Positions 1-12,100 of a DNA stretch of 64,000 nucleotides are shown here, in pieces. A program made the position numbers and the translations under genes. This stretch comes from Taenia hydatigena. Lineage: Eukaryota > Platyhelminthes > Cestoda > Cyclophyllidea > Taeniidae. The stretch spans positions 9,722,100-9,786,099 of the forward strand of contig JADWOT020000007.1 of assembly GCA_036345935.2 (NCBI GenBank). Reading direction: 5' to 3'. Within the stretch, counting starts at the first letter, position 1, and every line of letters starts with the position of its first letter. The notes beneath the pieces are model-generated. The model was given only the letters and a program-made list of their open reading frames with translations. It was not told where the DNA came from and made no database searches.

Positions 1-1415
1 TTTATTTATGTGCCTGTTTGAGTGTAAATCCTCGAAGCCTTTCTTGCTAAAATACTTTTCGGTACTAGAAGTCTGCTCATTTTGTGGATACAATTTAATG
101 CAAGTTTGGAGATTTTGCTGCTGCTTTTGCTGTTACTTGTCCTATTCATGTTTTCTTATCCCCACTACCCACCTTTAGTAGTAAACCCTACGCAGGAGCA
201 TGGTTATGCCATCGCCGGAGAGGTGAGTGGCCTACGATCTTTTCAGCAGGTGCCTCGTTGGTGACTCATCCGCCTTGAGCGGTTAGTTGATCAACGGATC
301 AATGCAATCGATAAGACCACCTGCTCTGTTTTCGTTGCTCACTGGCCATCTGCCCAGTCGGTTGGTCCATTCACTAATCTACTCGACCTACGGCAAGTTG
401 GGCTGCAAGCAATCTCACAAACGGGTGGGTGCAAAATTATTTTAGCATTCGCTCAAGACTATGATGCGAAGGGTCGTCAGTTGCTGCAACAATGCATCAC
501 TAAAGCATTGTTTAAGTTCAATATTATTATGTCTTGGTCAAGGAGTGTTTTCATCTCGTCAATGACATTCGGTTGCAAAACGTTTTGTCTACCATATTGT
601 GTATGAGGGCAAGCTATTTTAATAATTGGTGTTATCATTGATAGGTCCTCTTCTTACACGATCCTTTCATGTTCGTCGAGTAAGTAGCTGTTAGGTTTTA
701 AGGCAAGCAGCCCATATTTTAAATGAGTTCACCTGAGAGGGACATCATCAAACTTTATGACATAATTTACGCGAGGCAAATCTAGCATTTGTTTGGCTAT
801 ACTTGCCGAAGATATCGTATTTGTAAGGCAGCACACTGACAATTTAGAGTCACAGTATTTCGAAAACATTTCACTTAAAGAACAGAGTGCGACAATGATT
901 ACCAGACTAAAATGTAGCAATCAATATCCAATTCTTATGGAAAGTGGTTTTAAGTAGCATGATAGTAGATTTGTCATTAGAACGCAAGCCAGCCTAAGTT
1001 AAGACAGCCACCTTTTTGGCGATACCGTTAAGAGTGCTTTAAACTCTGCCGCTGCAGACGTCCTTCTGCATAGCGCTCATATTCCATTTCCACCGGTGCA
1101 CCTTGCCAAGGCGTTCCTCCAAACCTAGTAGAGCACACAGGCAAAAGGACCGTATGAAAGTTAGACTGGTTTGTACATGTTGCCTCCTTAATCAGTTATC
1201 ATTTGGGTATCATCCCAGCCATCCATCTGCTTTACTTAGCCTAATTCCTCCACCCGTCTCTCCTTATCTGCATTCAGCTAAAGGTAAGCACCTTGTGGCA
1301 GAAACGAGAAGTGCCTAGGAGCTTAAAAGACAACCAGTTCAAATGGCAGCATCAGAAAGAGATGTCGATAGGACAACAAACGTCCAATCAAAGTACATTG
1401 GCATTGTCTCATGTG
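1..1415 (+). repeat. Outer arm segment with a diverged relative at 61.3-62.7 kb
   Basis: Aligns in the same orientation with 61307-62690 over its whole length, with many substitutions and small indels. Anchors include CTCGAAGCCTTTC near 31, ACTCATCCGCC near 262, TTGCCAAGGCG near 1102 and CTTAAAAGACAACCAG near 1321. I checked aligned frames for a bias of changes toward third codon positions and saw none. The similarity looks like decay of a non-coding or dead sequence. Confidence 0.75.
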
Positions 1416-1751
1416 CATGCAGAATGATGCGAGAAAATAGCTTGGGGTGAAATAGCACCAAAGAAAGCGACATCTGGCTGCTGCAGGTTGTTTGGTCTGC
1501 TCTTACTAATCTTTATCACGGTATTGTTCTCGCTGTTTAGTTCTTCGGCACCGTCTCCCTACCATTCAGTTTCCTTTTGGCCTTGGGTCTTCTTTTCATC
1601 TCTTACTTCTACCGCCTCCGACTCCATCTGCTCGTTAGTCCCAACCTCCCACCTCGCCGTTTTCAAGACGCCAAAGGACCACATCGGATGGAAATTGTAC
1701 AAGTTTGGGTAAGTTGTACTAACATTATTTTTCTTCTCTCCTGCTTCATTT

Positions 1752-1752
1752 G
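1752..1752 (+). other. Arm-to-arm substitution (partner 43783)
   Basis: The left arm reads CATTTGCGTACG where the right arm, reverse-complemented, reads CATTTACGTACG: G at 1752 against T at 43783 on the + strand. It is the only substitution I found between the arms. It changes Cys to Tyr in one short mirrored frame, but that frame is not supported as a gene. Confidence 0.9.
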
Positions 1753-3058
1753 CGTACGTCATTTTAAAAGCATTACATCTGGCATCTAGTGTATATCACT
1801 CAGAAAGGGAATGCTCTGCTTAGAGTCTTTGATTCGCCGTAAAGAAGATATTCGTGCTCGTCGACTGAGTTAAATCCTTCATAGTTAACTCATTCAAACG
1901 GCCAGATGAGAGGGTAAATGCATAAGTTTTATAAAAGGATTAGAAGAAGGAAGGAAATGAAGAACACTGCGCACAGCACCGTTCGGGGTTATTTTACGGT
2001 GCTCACTTCCAATCTTCAATTTCCTCCTCCCCATTATCCTTTATTTCTGCGGTTTTTTTACCTTACGCCTCTATCTCAAATATTCCTGTATCTGTTTGAG
2101 TTGAAAATGCATGCATCCTCACTTTTATTAAAAAATGCATACACCACTGTTGTTGCTGGTAATCGGAGGCGAGGAATTGTCCAAGCGTAGGATTGCGAAT
2201 ACAAACCAGACGCGTCTGCTTGTTGGCTTCGTAGAAATCTTTAGTGGCATGTCGCCGACTCCTTCAATTAGCTTCATAACTTACACGGCGTTCACCATGC
2301 TGCGCTAGCTTCTAATGGTTCTTACATGCATTTGTAACCGCTAAATAAACAGCGGCAGCAGCAGGCCTACTAAAGTGCACTGTAATACAGAACTCAAGAC
2401 TGTGTCAAACAGGATCAGACTAGAATCAACTGGAATATCACAGACTATATTAGCCACCTAAGCTAGATTATGGTAGGCTTGGGTAAATTGGAAAAGATGC
2501 AGGCTGACATGGCTAACGGAGCAACTGTGCATGCTTCATCTTCAGCGGCGCTTCCATACGCTACAATTAAAGTCAATCCAACACTCTCATTCAGCATGCT
2601 TAATCTACTCGGCACAACTTCATGCCATGTGGAAAGAGGCCCTCCTTTTCTGCCTCTTTAGATATTAAAGATCACAGTGCATGCTCAAAAAATAGGTCTT
2701 ATGATAACCAGGAATAGAGAAATAGGGTCCACTTGTCTACTACTCCTTTCGCACGCCCCACTCCGCCAGCACTTGCTATGTGGTATCCAAAATATAACAA
2801 TCCAGAGTTGGGAATGTATTAACAGTTGGCGTCCAAATGCTACTGCGACCTAAAAATAGACCGAGTATTCCGATTTAATTCATAGCTAATTTGAACGGGA
2901 GGAAGGGAGTCCTGATTTTTTAACAAAGTAGATTAAGCAGGAGAAATACAATCGTACTGCATTAGTCGTGCCTTGAACCATTATTGGACCATTGTTTTGT
3001 GGTTTCTACAAATAGTACATTTGATTCTCCTCCTGCGACTGATTCTTATCCCTTTAGA

Positions 3059-3088
3059 TAATATTTTCCACCGGAGCGGAAAATATTA
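3059..3088. repeat. Perfect 11-bp hairpin (left arm)
   Basis: TAATATTTTCC (3059-3069) is followed after eight bases by its exact reverse complement GGAAAATATTA (3078-3088). The stem is A+T-rich with a G+C-rich loop and is not followed by a T run. Possible cruciform or protein-binding dyad; function unknown. Confidence 0.7.
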
Positions 3089-3277
3089 GGTACACAAGAG
3101 CGTCTAGTTCCACATCTACCTCCTCTGTCGCCCCCTGTGCGGTCGACAATTGGTTCGCCAGCAAATGTGTCATTACGGTGAGCGCTGATAACGTGAGAGA
3201 AGAAGATGCCATCCGGAAGGATGTCAAGTGCCACCACTCTGCCTGCTCATCCATATCCGACCACTGACTCGTCATAG

Positions 3278-3402
3278 TCAAGTGGTCAGACAGGTCACAT
3301 TCCGATTCCTCATGCCCACCAACTCGACCTCGTCGTCATCGCTCTGCGTCTGTCCCTGTTTGGCTCCGGTGCTGTCCTTCGTTTTATTGGCGCGAGTGAG
3401 TC
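3278..3402 (-). CDS. Possible terminal exon, unknown protein (left arm)
   Basis: Mirror copy of 42133-42257, read on the - strand, with the corresponding 90-nt intron at 3403-3492. Identical to the right-arm copy, with the same limits. Confidence 0.18.
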
Positions 3403-3495
3403 CTGAGCGAAGGTAAAACACGAATGCGTGAATGTAAACAGAGGAAGCTGAATAAAGAATGAAGGTTGCAATGGGAAGGCAGAGGCACTTACCGG

Positions 3496-4013
3496 CATGT
3501 TTGGTGACGTCGTCGAGAGGTGGTGATGTCGTCAGTCGTGCTCGGGAATGCGGTTTGGAGGTATGAGTGGAACAGAGCCAGAAGTGGAGGCGGAGTCGAG
3601 GGAGAAGGTAGGGAATGGGAAAGATTGTGGATGATCACTTGCGATGAAAGAGCGAGATCCGGTGGCTGAAGTAGTGTTCCACGCTATAGCCAATTGTGGT
3701 CGCCACGACATTAACGCTGGAGTTGGTGATGACGATAGTGGTAGTGAAGTTGGGCGACTTTAATGCCCATTTGCACCTACAACAGCAGTTGGAAGAAAGG
3801 AGTGCAATGGAGGGAGTGCATACCAACATGTTTGATGAAGTCGTGAAGAGATGATGAATTTGTCATCAGTGGAGACAGACGGAGTCAGGAGAGGAGCAAG
3901 AACAGGGAGGAAGTTGGAGGCAGTGCTGGTGTTAGTTATAATGGAGGTGGCAGTAGTGTGGCTAGGAGACGTTTACTTGCACCCACAACGACAACTGGAG
4001 GAAAGAAGTGCGC
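3496..4013 (+). repeat. Diverged two-unit tandem module (left arm)
   Basis: Two related units lie head to tail. The first begins with CATGTTTGGTGACGTCGTC at 3496, the second with CATGTTTGATGAAGTCGTG at 3827, a step of 331 bp. Their right parts match again at about 3766-3804 and 3976-4010, a step of about 207 bp, so the second unit has lost roughly 125-130 bp inside. A third relative lies at 51735-51970. Mirrored at about 41522-42039. Confidence 0.75.
3690..3854 (+). pseudogene. Endonuclease-like peptide remnant with GDFNAHL, unit 1 (left arm)
   Basis: A 54-codon open frame without a usable start contains LGDFNAHLHLQQQLEERSA, the GDFNAHL part at 3753-3773, preceded by hydrophobic residues (TIVVVK). 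GDFNAH(L/H) is a hallmark of the apurinic endonuclease domain of non-LTR retrotransposons, where the Asp and Asn are catalytic, and a hydrophobic strand normally precedes it. Unit 2 and the copy at 51.8 kb keep the same frame, and several differences between them are synonymous. No reverse transcriptase motif is visible nearby and the frame stops after about 25 more residues. This would be a fragment of a dead element; a chance match is possible. Confidence 0.35.
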
Positions 4014-4078
4014 AAATCGAATGTGCGCTGCTACTGCTGCACATGAACGAGTCGCATCCTGCAAAATATTTATGGTGA
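3851..4078 (+). pseudogene. Endonuclease-like peptide remnant, unit 2 (left arm)
   Basis: Second unit of the module. In the frame matching unit 1 it reads VVWLGDVYLHPQRQLEERSA. The core GDFNAHL has become GDVYLH by substitutions plus an in-frame loss of two codons, and QLEERSA is retained. Compared with the copy at 51.8 kb many codon changes are silent (CTG/TTG, GAG/GAA, AGA/AGG, CAA/CAG), which suggests coding ancestry in this frame. The frame opens with ATGATG at 3851 and ends at 4078. The catalytic Asn is lost, so no activity is expected. Confidence 0.3.
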
Positions 4079-5897
4079 CAGCAGTGCTACTCGTGAGAGA
4101 GCATAGGGAACGGATAATCAGCAAACTTTAAAGCAATTCGGCATTTCATAAAGTGCGATCAAACTGCAACACGGTGCACTGACTGTTTTATTGACGAGTC
4201 AAATTGAAGTGTTAATAGTTGATCCAATAATGAAAGATGCCCTTGAGGAAGAATGGATGGCGCCAATTGCGAAGCGGCGTTTAGTTATACTTGAAGGCGC
4301 GAAAAGAAAAATAGCTTGAAATGCCAGATAGCCCGTGAGGATGGGCACAAGGCGGAAGAATATGAGCATAAAATGTGCCACAATAATATCAGAGGCTTTG
4401 CAGTCCATATAAGCTTCTCGTCGAATCGTTTAAGGATTATATAAATGACGCTGATATCATTTGCGAGCTTGAAGGGAAGAGGAGGAAGAGAGGAGAAGGG
4501 AGTGGGATAGAGTTGAGTGAAAGGAAATAGCATAGCACAGTCCAGGTGAGGTGTGAATTAGCGAGGAGGGAATAGTTGGGCTGAGTGGTGTGGGATGCTT
4601 TTCGTGACTCACTTTCCCCATCTTGCCTTATTTCTGCGTTCAGGCATGTGCGAGTTTTTGCACTCTGTATCACAAATCCTCTAATCAGATATTTGCACTT
4701 CTGAAGGTACTCATCTAATTCTTTTTAGTCATTCAACTTTTATTTAGCATTAGTGTAATTCTCAGAGGTTTTGAAATCTTTTTTGGGTTTCCGTTTTGCT
4801 CTTGGTATGGAATGAAGTGTTAAATCACCAATGCTTCTACCTATTTGCCGTTAGTCATTAACTTCTCTCTTCGCAGTGACAAATTAGTTCGTACACAATT
4901 GAAAGTTGGATACTTTTAGGCCATTGTTCCTGCGACTGATAATGCAAACACTGTCTCGCCTTACCAACGCTATTTGCATGCAGGATAAAACTTTGAATCC
5001 TGTAGAACTGCCAAAAAACACTGGCATTGAGGTCAAGTACCTTCTCATTTGGATGGAAGCTCGGTAACTGGTGCGGTTGGCTCGTAATAGTTTTTGCATT
5101 TCGCTGAGTACCTTGTGATGGCTGACCCTAAAGCTGATCAAGAGGATGGTCAAGGAAGAAGTTGGGAGCAAAGTAAGGCTGTGAACCACCTAAGTGTTTC
5201 GTTTGGCTCGCGCTTTTAGGAAAGGGAGCACTTTGGGTGTTCATTATTTCATCAAGTTAGAGTTTGCTCTCCCACGGGCCCTGTCAGTAGTCCAAAGCCC
5301 CGCTCTATGCAAAATATACATTTCATCCAAGTATTAACCCAGGCTTAACCACAACAGCAACGTTTATTTGCATAGAGTTGCGTTCCTTCTGATTAGAACA
5401 TAGTCCCATCCCGCATTCCATTTAAGTACAATGATGGGACAATATGCTTAGGACGGCGTTATTGTGTTTGCTTCAACATCCTACTAAACAATAGAGAGTG
5501 TACAATTTACTCGAAATACTACTGCTTCTAAAATACGCAGCTTAATAATGGTATTTAGTCTTTAATTTCCGCAAAAGAAGTAGCTATTATTAGAAGTTAT
5601 CAGTGGCTGTGATGATTTTAACAGCTTTTAAACAATAAAGATGAGAGGTTTGCTTTCCTCAAAGTGTTTATTGATGCTGATCTGTCTGACGTCTTGTCAC
5701 CAATATTCCTTTCTGGCAGTCTGGGTTTGAATTGTTGATCCTATCTCATTTTGTAACAATTAGTAATAAAAAGCATTTGTTGATGATTCTTGGGATTTGG
5801 TGTCTGTTATCTTGCGCAAATTTGAAAAGAAAATAAATCAAGGGGCAACAACTATAAAGAGACAGTTTGAGAGCTTACCATCTATCGAATTAAACAA

Positions 5898-5921
5898 TCT
5901 CTTCCTCCCCTTTCTCCTCTC
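5898..5921 (+). other. 24-nt pure pyrimidine tract (left arm)
   Basis: An unbroken run of C and T, followed directly by AG and more pyrimidines. On this strand it would make a strong polypyrimidine tract and acceptor, but no convincing exon follows. Mirrored at 39614-39637. Confidence 0.5.
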
Positions 5922-6169
5922 TAGCCCTCTTTTTAGATCAAACACTACTAATTAGGCGCATTCCCTGCTAACATCTCAATCATTCTCTTCACTGACAAGT
6001 TTTGCACTTAAGGAAAACATTTCGATGCATTCGCCCTGCATTACGCTTTGGTTACACCCATAGAATATCAATTTATAGCATTTGAATGATAGCAGAGCTA
6101 TAAAAGAGGCTATACGTCACGTGAATGATTAAGTCTCAAATCAAGTAAGTGGAATGGTTGCAGCATACA

Positions 6170-6172
6170 CCC
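6170..6172 (+). other. Arm-to-arm indel in a C run (partner 39362-39365)
   Basis: The left arm has CCC in ATACACCCGAAACG. The right arm has four Gs on the + strand (39362-39365), equivalent to CCCC. This one-base difference explains why paired coordinates add to 45535 outside it and 45534 inside it, and why a 66-codon frame at 39225-39425 in the right arm has no mirror copy. A homopolymer difference is also a common consensus error. Confidence 0.9.
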
Positions 6173-6253
6173 GAAACGCACTTATCACCAACTACGACGT
6201 TATGGAAAGGTGGAATATAAGCACAGTGCAGTTTTGAAGCAGAAGTACATAAG

Positions 6254-6442
6254 ATGGAAGAGTACTTCTTTAATTCGACAACTTTAATCGCTGCTGTCAT
6301 GCTGTGCACTGAAAAATATCCCTTTCTTGATTACCACTTCAACACCGGTGTCACACAGATGCCTCGCCTTCCTCCTCTTCCCATCTCACTGATTCCAGTA
6401 TCGGCAGCTCAGTCAGGTCCGCGCACCACACTATTTAATTGA
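6254..6442 (+). CDS. Weak candidate frame behind a TATA box (left arm)
   Basis: A 62-codon frame with the strong context AAGATGG lies downstream of TATAAAAG (6099-6106), an E-box CACGTG (6118-6123) and a possible GTAAGT donor near 6145. The translation has a hydrophobic start and a proline-rich end and matches no family I know. The diverged relative within 52554-53260 (inverse orientation) has lost the equivalent ATG and the frame, which argues against a conserved gene. The arm indel at 6170-6172 lies in the supposed intron. Mirror: 39092-39280 on the - strand. Confidence 0.12.
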   Translation: MEEYFFNSTTLIAAVMLCTEKYPFLDYHFNTGVTQMPRLPPLPISLIPVSAAQSGPRTTLFN

Positions 6443-9142
6443 TTTCATCGAGAGCTCTACTTTGACCACCTCTCCCCGCAGATGCAGATGGCACTTCTTC
6501 AGAAATAAGGCAGCATGCGACTGTATGGAGCCGTTCGCGGCATTTTTGCGCAAAAAGTCGCACAACCATTCTGTTAGGCCCCAGAACCCAACCGAAAACG
6601 CACACATCACAAGATTGAATTTAACGCTGCAACCTAAACCAAAGCTCTTAACCATTTAGTTAAACACTTATAATTAACCGCCTGTGGCATCGGAGTTACA
6701 TTGAGAGGCCATTAATAAGGGTAGCCTCATAAAATCGCGGTCGTAAGTGCAATACTCCTTCCTTCTTACTTTATGCAGGAAATTCTGTGGCTTGCGCCGT
6801 GGACTCCTAGCACTTCTCATATACCACTGACAAGCTGCGATGGCTGACACCGGGGCTTAAAGTAAGAGACGGGAACGAAATGCCCAAGTGGTTTGATCCC
6901 TTTGGGTCGCCACCATTACGCCATCGTCTTTGGGCAATTCCAGTAGCCCCAAACCTGACTGCATGCATACCCTTTACTGGATCTCCTTCTTCTTCAGGCT
7001 AGTCCCAAAATTCTCAAGCTCAAGCACAGAAGCACACTTTCATGCACAAAATATTGCACTTGTGCTGCTTTCTTGCATCCCTTGGCCCCTCTTCTCCATT
7101 TTAGCCCACACCTCAGGAAAATGTGCACACAGTAGAGCTTGCGTTCAGCCGAATCGCCTCTTAGTCATCGCAGTTGCCGTGAGTCCCACTAACGACAACC
7201 AATCACTTTTAAGCAAATATTTTCCAGCCCTACTGCATCAAACATTTTATTAAGCCGCATCAAGAACAGATGTCGCCCTGTGCTGTAGCACAACCGCCAT
7301 CCTCATGCACACGAACACCCACTAATCTCCACCACCAACGCATATTATGCAGTCGACCCAGAGACCACGCCATCAAATGACACTCTAAACCACCGCAAAA
7401 GCCAATGAGCTCGTCATAAACATCAACCACTACTACTTGAAATTAGACCATATGCATGGCAAGGTAAAACAGCAAAAAACCAACACTTCTAAAGTAGTCA
7501 AGTTTTGCAGTGGACAAAACTTTCTCCATGCCTTCCACGAGCAAGAAAGCACCCAGTTGTCAGTGTCTAAACAACAGAAGGTTGAGCAGCAGTTGTGGAG
7601 CGAATGCAGACAGGGTTGATCCCACTACTCGTGGCCAGTGAGGAGAAATGGATGCGCTAGCAGCACCAATACCTGTTTGGTTTTCATTATAAGATTATTT
7701 TACCGCAATTCGTTTCGTTTACCAGCGCACCCTTACTACTCCCAAGATTCGTCTTGTAATGGCAGCTTGGTACACGTCTCAGGCAGGTGAAGTGATCGAT
7801 GAGTCGATAGCGTAACATAAGCCACTTCTAGTTACAACTTAGGTAGTCTGCCCGTCAGTCGCCATGGCACCAATTCCAACGTGTACAAAAGAAACCAATG
7901 TTAAATCGGTAGTCTTTAAAGCTTGCTTTCCACCGACTGCTGATGAGAAAATGGGTGGGGTGTAACATCCGTTTGCGCGTCCATGACATCCTCCTTCACA
8001 CGTGCCGTAGGTGTAAACTAGGTGTCCCACTATCCAGGTCAAAAATGACCCAAAATTATTATCTTCACATTGGTCTTCAGTTTCAAGCGCGTTAGCGACA
8101 ATAAAACGCCTCACCATCATTGGGAACTATAAGAGCTGCCCCAGAGTGATGAAACTATCGTCACGCAGTTCACCAACTCACATTCAGACGGCACACTACC
8201 TTACCTCACAACATTCCTTTGCATAATACCGATCGGAAACACTCACCACGAAGAGCGTGAGGCAAGAAGGTGTCAGTTTTGGTATCTTTGAGGATCAGGT
8301 GATCATATCAAAGATGCGTGAATCTCAACAAATTCGTACTAATAAGATAGGCGGAAGAGATGACCTAACGCGGAATCTTGTGACACCGTTGCAGTGAAGC
8401 GATAAAGGAAAGAGATAGGGAGGTGGTGAGTTTGAGAGATAGAACTGGCGATCGTCAAGTAGGTCGATAAACAGATAACTCGATCATTAGGCAGGCGACT
8501 CTACGAAGAGAAAAAGTAACAGATCCCCGTCTTTGCTCGCCTCTCTACTCGAATTCTACTAACCAAATAAACAATCCACGAAAATGCGCATTTTCCTTTT
8601 AAAACTAAAACTCGACAACCAACTATTAGCTTCTTGGCAAGAGGTTAATGCGGTTGCGAATAATTACTGCTACGACTGAAGAAGGGAGAAGAACCAATTA
8701 GAGGTCACCACATCATTGTAGCAGCGAGGATGCGAACGCCGAGATGATTGGTGCGTTGCCTTTGGGGCAGTTAACGTAACCTTGCACCTTGACTAAACGC
8801 CCCAGCTATGAGCGTTTTAGAAGCTGTCATCCCAAGAAGCCTTTTGTGATGACGATAAATGCACAAAGTTTGATGGTTTTGATAAAAGTACTAAACAGAG
8901 TTCGATTTGAACAATGTAGTGTCGTTTGCATCATTTGTTCTCGACTTCATAGACGCAATAATAACTGCCGAATGACCTAACAAAATGGCTGGCAGACTTA
9001 TTAAATCAGATTTGGTCAAATCTAAAACGGTACACAGGTTTCAGAATAAAAGATGACTTTCTTCAGATTTGGAAGACAACATGAAAGGAGTACAAGAGCG
9101 ACAAGCTTTCCAGTCATAAGTGTGCTTGCTGAGACATGCCCA

Positions 9143-9171
9143 GTTGATGCACCAATGCGTGGTGCATTAAC
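9143..9171. repeat. 12-bp hairpin with one mismatch (left arm)
   Basis: GTTGATGCACCA (9143-9154) and TGGTGCATTAAC (9160-9171) pair with one G-T type mismatch around a five-base loop. The core GATGCACCA/TGGTGCATT may be a dyad binding site; no neighbouring gene gives it a context. Confidence 0.6.
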
Positions 9172-12100
9172 TACCGATATGAATTGGAGTTAAAACCGTT
9201 AAATTGGAGGCAGGAATTACATTTCACTGCGGATAGTTGCACGTGATACGACGCGATCAATGCACCACGCTTTTCAACATCCAGTATGCTTCCTCGACTA
9301 GCAGCAGCGCCATAATGTTAAGGTACGAGGAACTAAATGTTGAAGTTCTGCGATAAGGTTACCAATCAAATCAGCGGATCGACGCCCAGTTTAATAGTGA
9401 TTCGGGCCGCACACCAAAGCACTGCTTGCAGCAGAATATTTACGACTTCAGCTTGTGTTTGTTCGAATCACGCTTGCTAATGCTGCGGAGGATGCGGTTA
9501 AATCTTTTGGTGGAAAAGAGCGTACTCAAGTACCCTTGCAGAAGCTGCTGCGACTGTATCCGCACTAGACCCCACAAGCACGGCCGATTTCGCCTAAATA
9601 AATGGTGGCGCAAAATTTAATGACACAGATGTCACGATGCGATTGTAAAATGACGTAAAGAAGGGGAAGTTAAATCCAAACACACTCAAGCAATTCACTA
9701 GGTGATTTTTGAAGGAAGGCCTAATTATTACCGAAGCTAATCTGGTGCAACGATAAAGCAAACAACTTCATATACATCCCCGATTCCGCATCATCATAAA
9801 GGCTAGGATGGTCAGGTATTTTGGCATATTCTTCTTGCTTCTTTTAACAACTCACACCTCTTTATATGATGTCTCACCTCTACTGTGATCAGTGGAAAGC
9901 ACTGCATAGCTGCAGACAAAAAAACACACTAAACGACGACCTTAAAATGACCAAAATCTAATTCACGAAGAAGCAAAGTTATTTTAAGAAAAGTTGTCCA
10001 AAGGGCAAATCTGTACAAATTTTAGCGCAACTATATTTAGAATACTGTGTAAAAGCAGGCGCATGTTTGCTCACAGTTGGTGTTTAAAAATTTATAAGAG
10101 CAACTTTTAATTGCAATTATAAATGCAATTATTCAAAACAGAACAAATGTTTATATAAGGATGCTAAATCGTTAAACAATAATGTGAAACAACAATTTAA
10201 AGTAATGAAAAGGAAAACAAAACAATGCATGTCAATGTGGCATCCCGACGCACTCTGTAAGACAAAAGGAGATATAGTTGTAATACTTCGTATGTTCGGA
10301 CTGCCGGTTTCGGTCTCAGCTCCACCCCCTCTGCATAGCGAATACATATTCTGCCCTGGTATTGTGCATTCTCTTACCCTCAAGGGAGTCTCAGGATGCT
10401 ACAATAATAGCCAGGCTGAATTCCTGCACTTGGCTTACAGAAAAGGATTGGGACTTTTGGCGCAGATTAGGGTTTAAACCAGTGGGTCAATGCGAATTGG
10501 TCAACCAAGTGCGCATTACGTAGGCTGAGCCTTAACTAACCTCCCGCGTTGATCATCACAACGCATCCAGAATTGAAATGGAAACACCCACTAGCGATTC
10601 GTTCCGGTCACCGAACGTCATGCCGCTAAAGAGACAGCTTACCAAATCGCCACCTATGCATCATAGTGCTTTGAGAGATTTGGAAATTCACCCGATTTCA
10701 AATTGGGTTTAGGGATGCGAAATTTTGCTGACTATTACGCGCGTCTACAGCTAGGTGCTAGAAGATGCACCTGAAGTCATATTTACGAAACAGAGTATGG
10801 AATCTAACACAGTTCTATAGGAATAGGGTCTCACCCACGTTCACATTGTCGGAGTCCCTACGCAGGTGTGGTAAGGAAATTCGATAGCAAATTGTATCAC
10901 GCTTCACGGCTAGTTTCACTTCGGCTGTTAATAGCCTGATGGCAGAACATGAATGTTGGATGGCTGCCGAAGTTAGACGACGTCGTTTGCAGTCATTATT
11001 TTATGGGTCGTCAGTGGTTCACCCATTCGTAACGTATACACTCCTTCTGCCTTAACAGTAGAAATCAGGATTGATTACCTTTAAGATAGGATTCGCTCTC
11101 CGCTACCATCAGTGTGGTATCCCTACACTTCCTTGAAGAGAGAAGACATGATATTAGGACAGAGCATCTGTATTTTAAGTTGGAACAGGATGAGCTACAT
11201 TCGCAGCCCCGTGCCGCAGGAGAAACCTAATTGCATCGAAGCAGGTAGGTGCATAGCACTACTCTCCCCTTGGGCCTCTGCTGCCTTTTATTTATTCCAA
11301 AGCAATAAATATGCTACAATAGACCTAGTCCGTTCGGTCTCGGAGTAGCCGGAAAGGAAGCGGGATAAACAAGAAAAGCGCCACATTTATCAAAATAGTA
11401 TGTTTTATGGACGTATGCAACAGTAATTGCACAAAAATGTTTAAAGAACAACGTTTGGCAACTTTGTAAGCAGCGTGTTCTCCGTTTATCCTCTCCACTT
11501 AGTCCTTTATAGCCTTTCAACAAACAGGACGATTTTATTGACTCAGGTTGATTAATTGCAGTCATTAAGAACTGGTACGGATTTGGAGATCGGGATACTA
11601 AGGCCCTCCTTTCTTTCAAGCATTCTAAACTGCTCGTCCATCGCAAGATTTCCTTTGCTTGCTTGCTGTTAGACCCGATGGTACATTCAAAACAGCATAA
11701 GGATTACATAGTCTTCTCCCCTTTACCGACACTGTCCAGTGCCACACTTATTAGCTGTCCTTAAAGTTACCACGTGTGATTTTCTACCTTTATCAGAGCA
11801 TAAACCTCACTTTCGTGTCCGACTGGTGGTGTACCCTTGTAAGGTCACATCCTGTTGTGGTGAATGGATATTAGCTGGGTTCGGCGTTACGCACTGTAGA
11901 CAAGGTAGTACGTGAGTACGGGAATCTTCACTACTCAAAGCGCGTCTTTGCTTTAAGGGAGGCGGAATTCACGGTACGGCTTGTAGTTTCGTATGAGGTT
12001 GCCTTCTCGTAGGCATTGGTCTTGCTCAGTCTGATGTAAGACATTTATAAGGATCTCTGTGCGATGCCGAGAGCTCTCTTTGATGGTTGCGTATTCAATG

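Noticed and set aside
1050..1318. Apparent in-frame protein similarity with 62350-62580 (LPRR..K.SR.HRQK and FGYHP..PSA).
   Set aside because: Counting changes by codon position in the aligned FGYHP part showed no third-position excess, and an indel shifts the frame between the two parts.
1930..1937. TATAAAAG on the + strand, considered as another promoter.
   Set aside because: No CCAAT box, no suitable start codon at the expected distance, and such an octamer is expected by chance.
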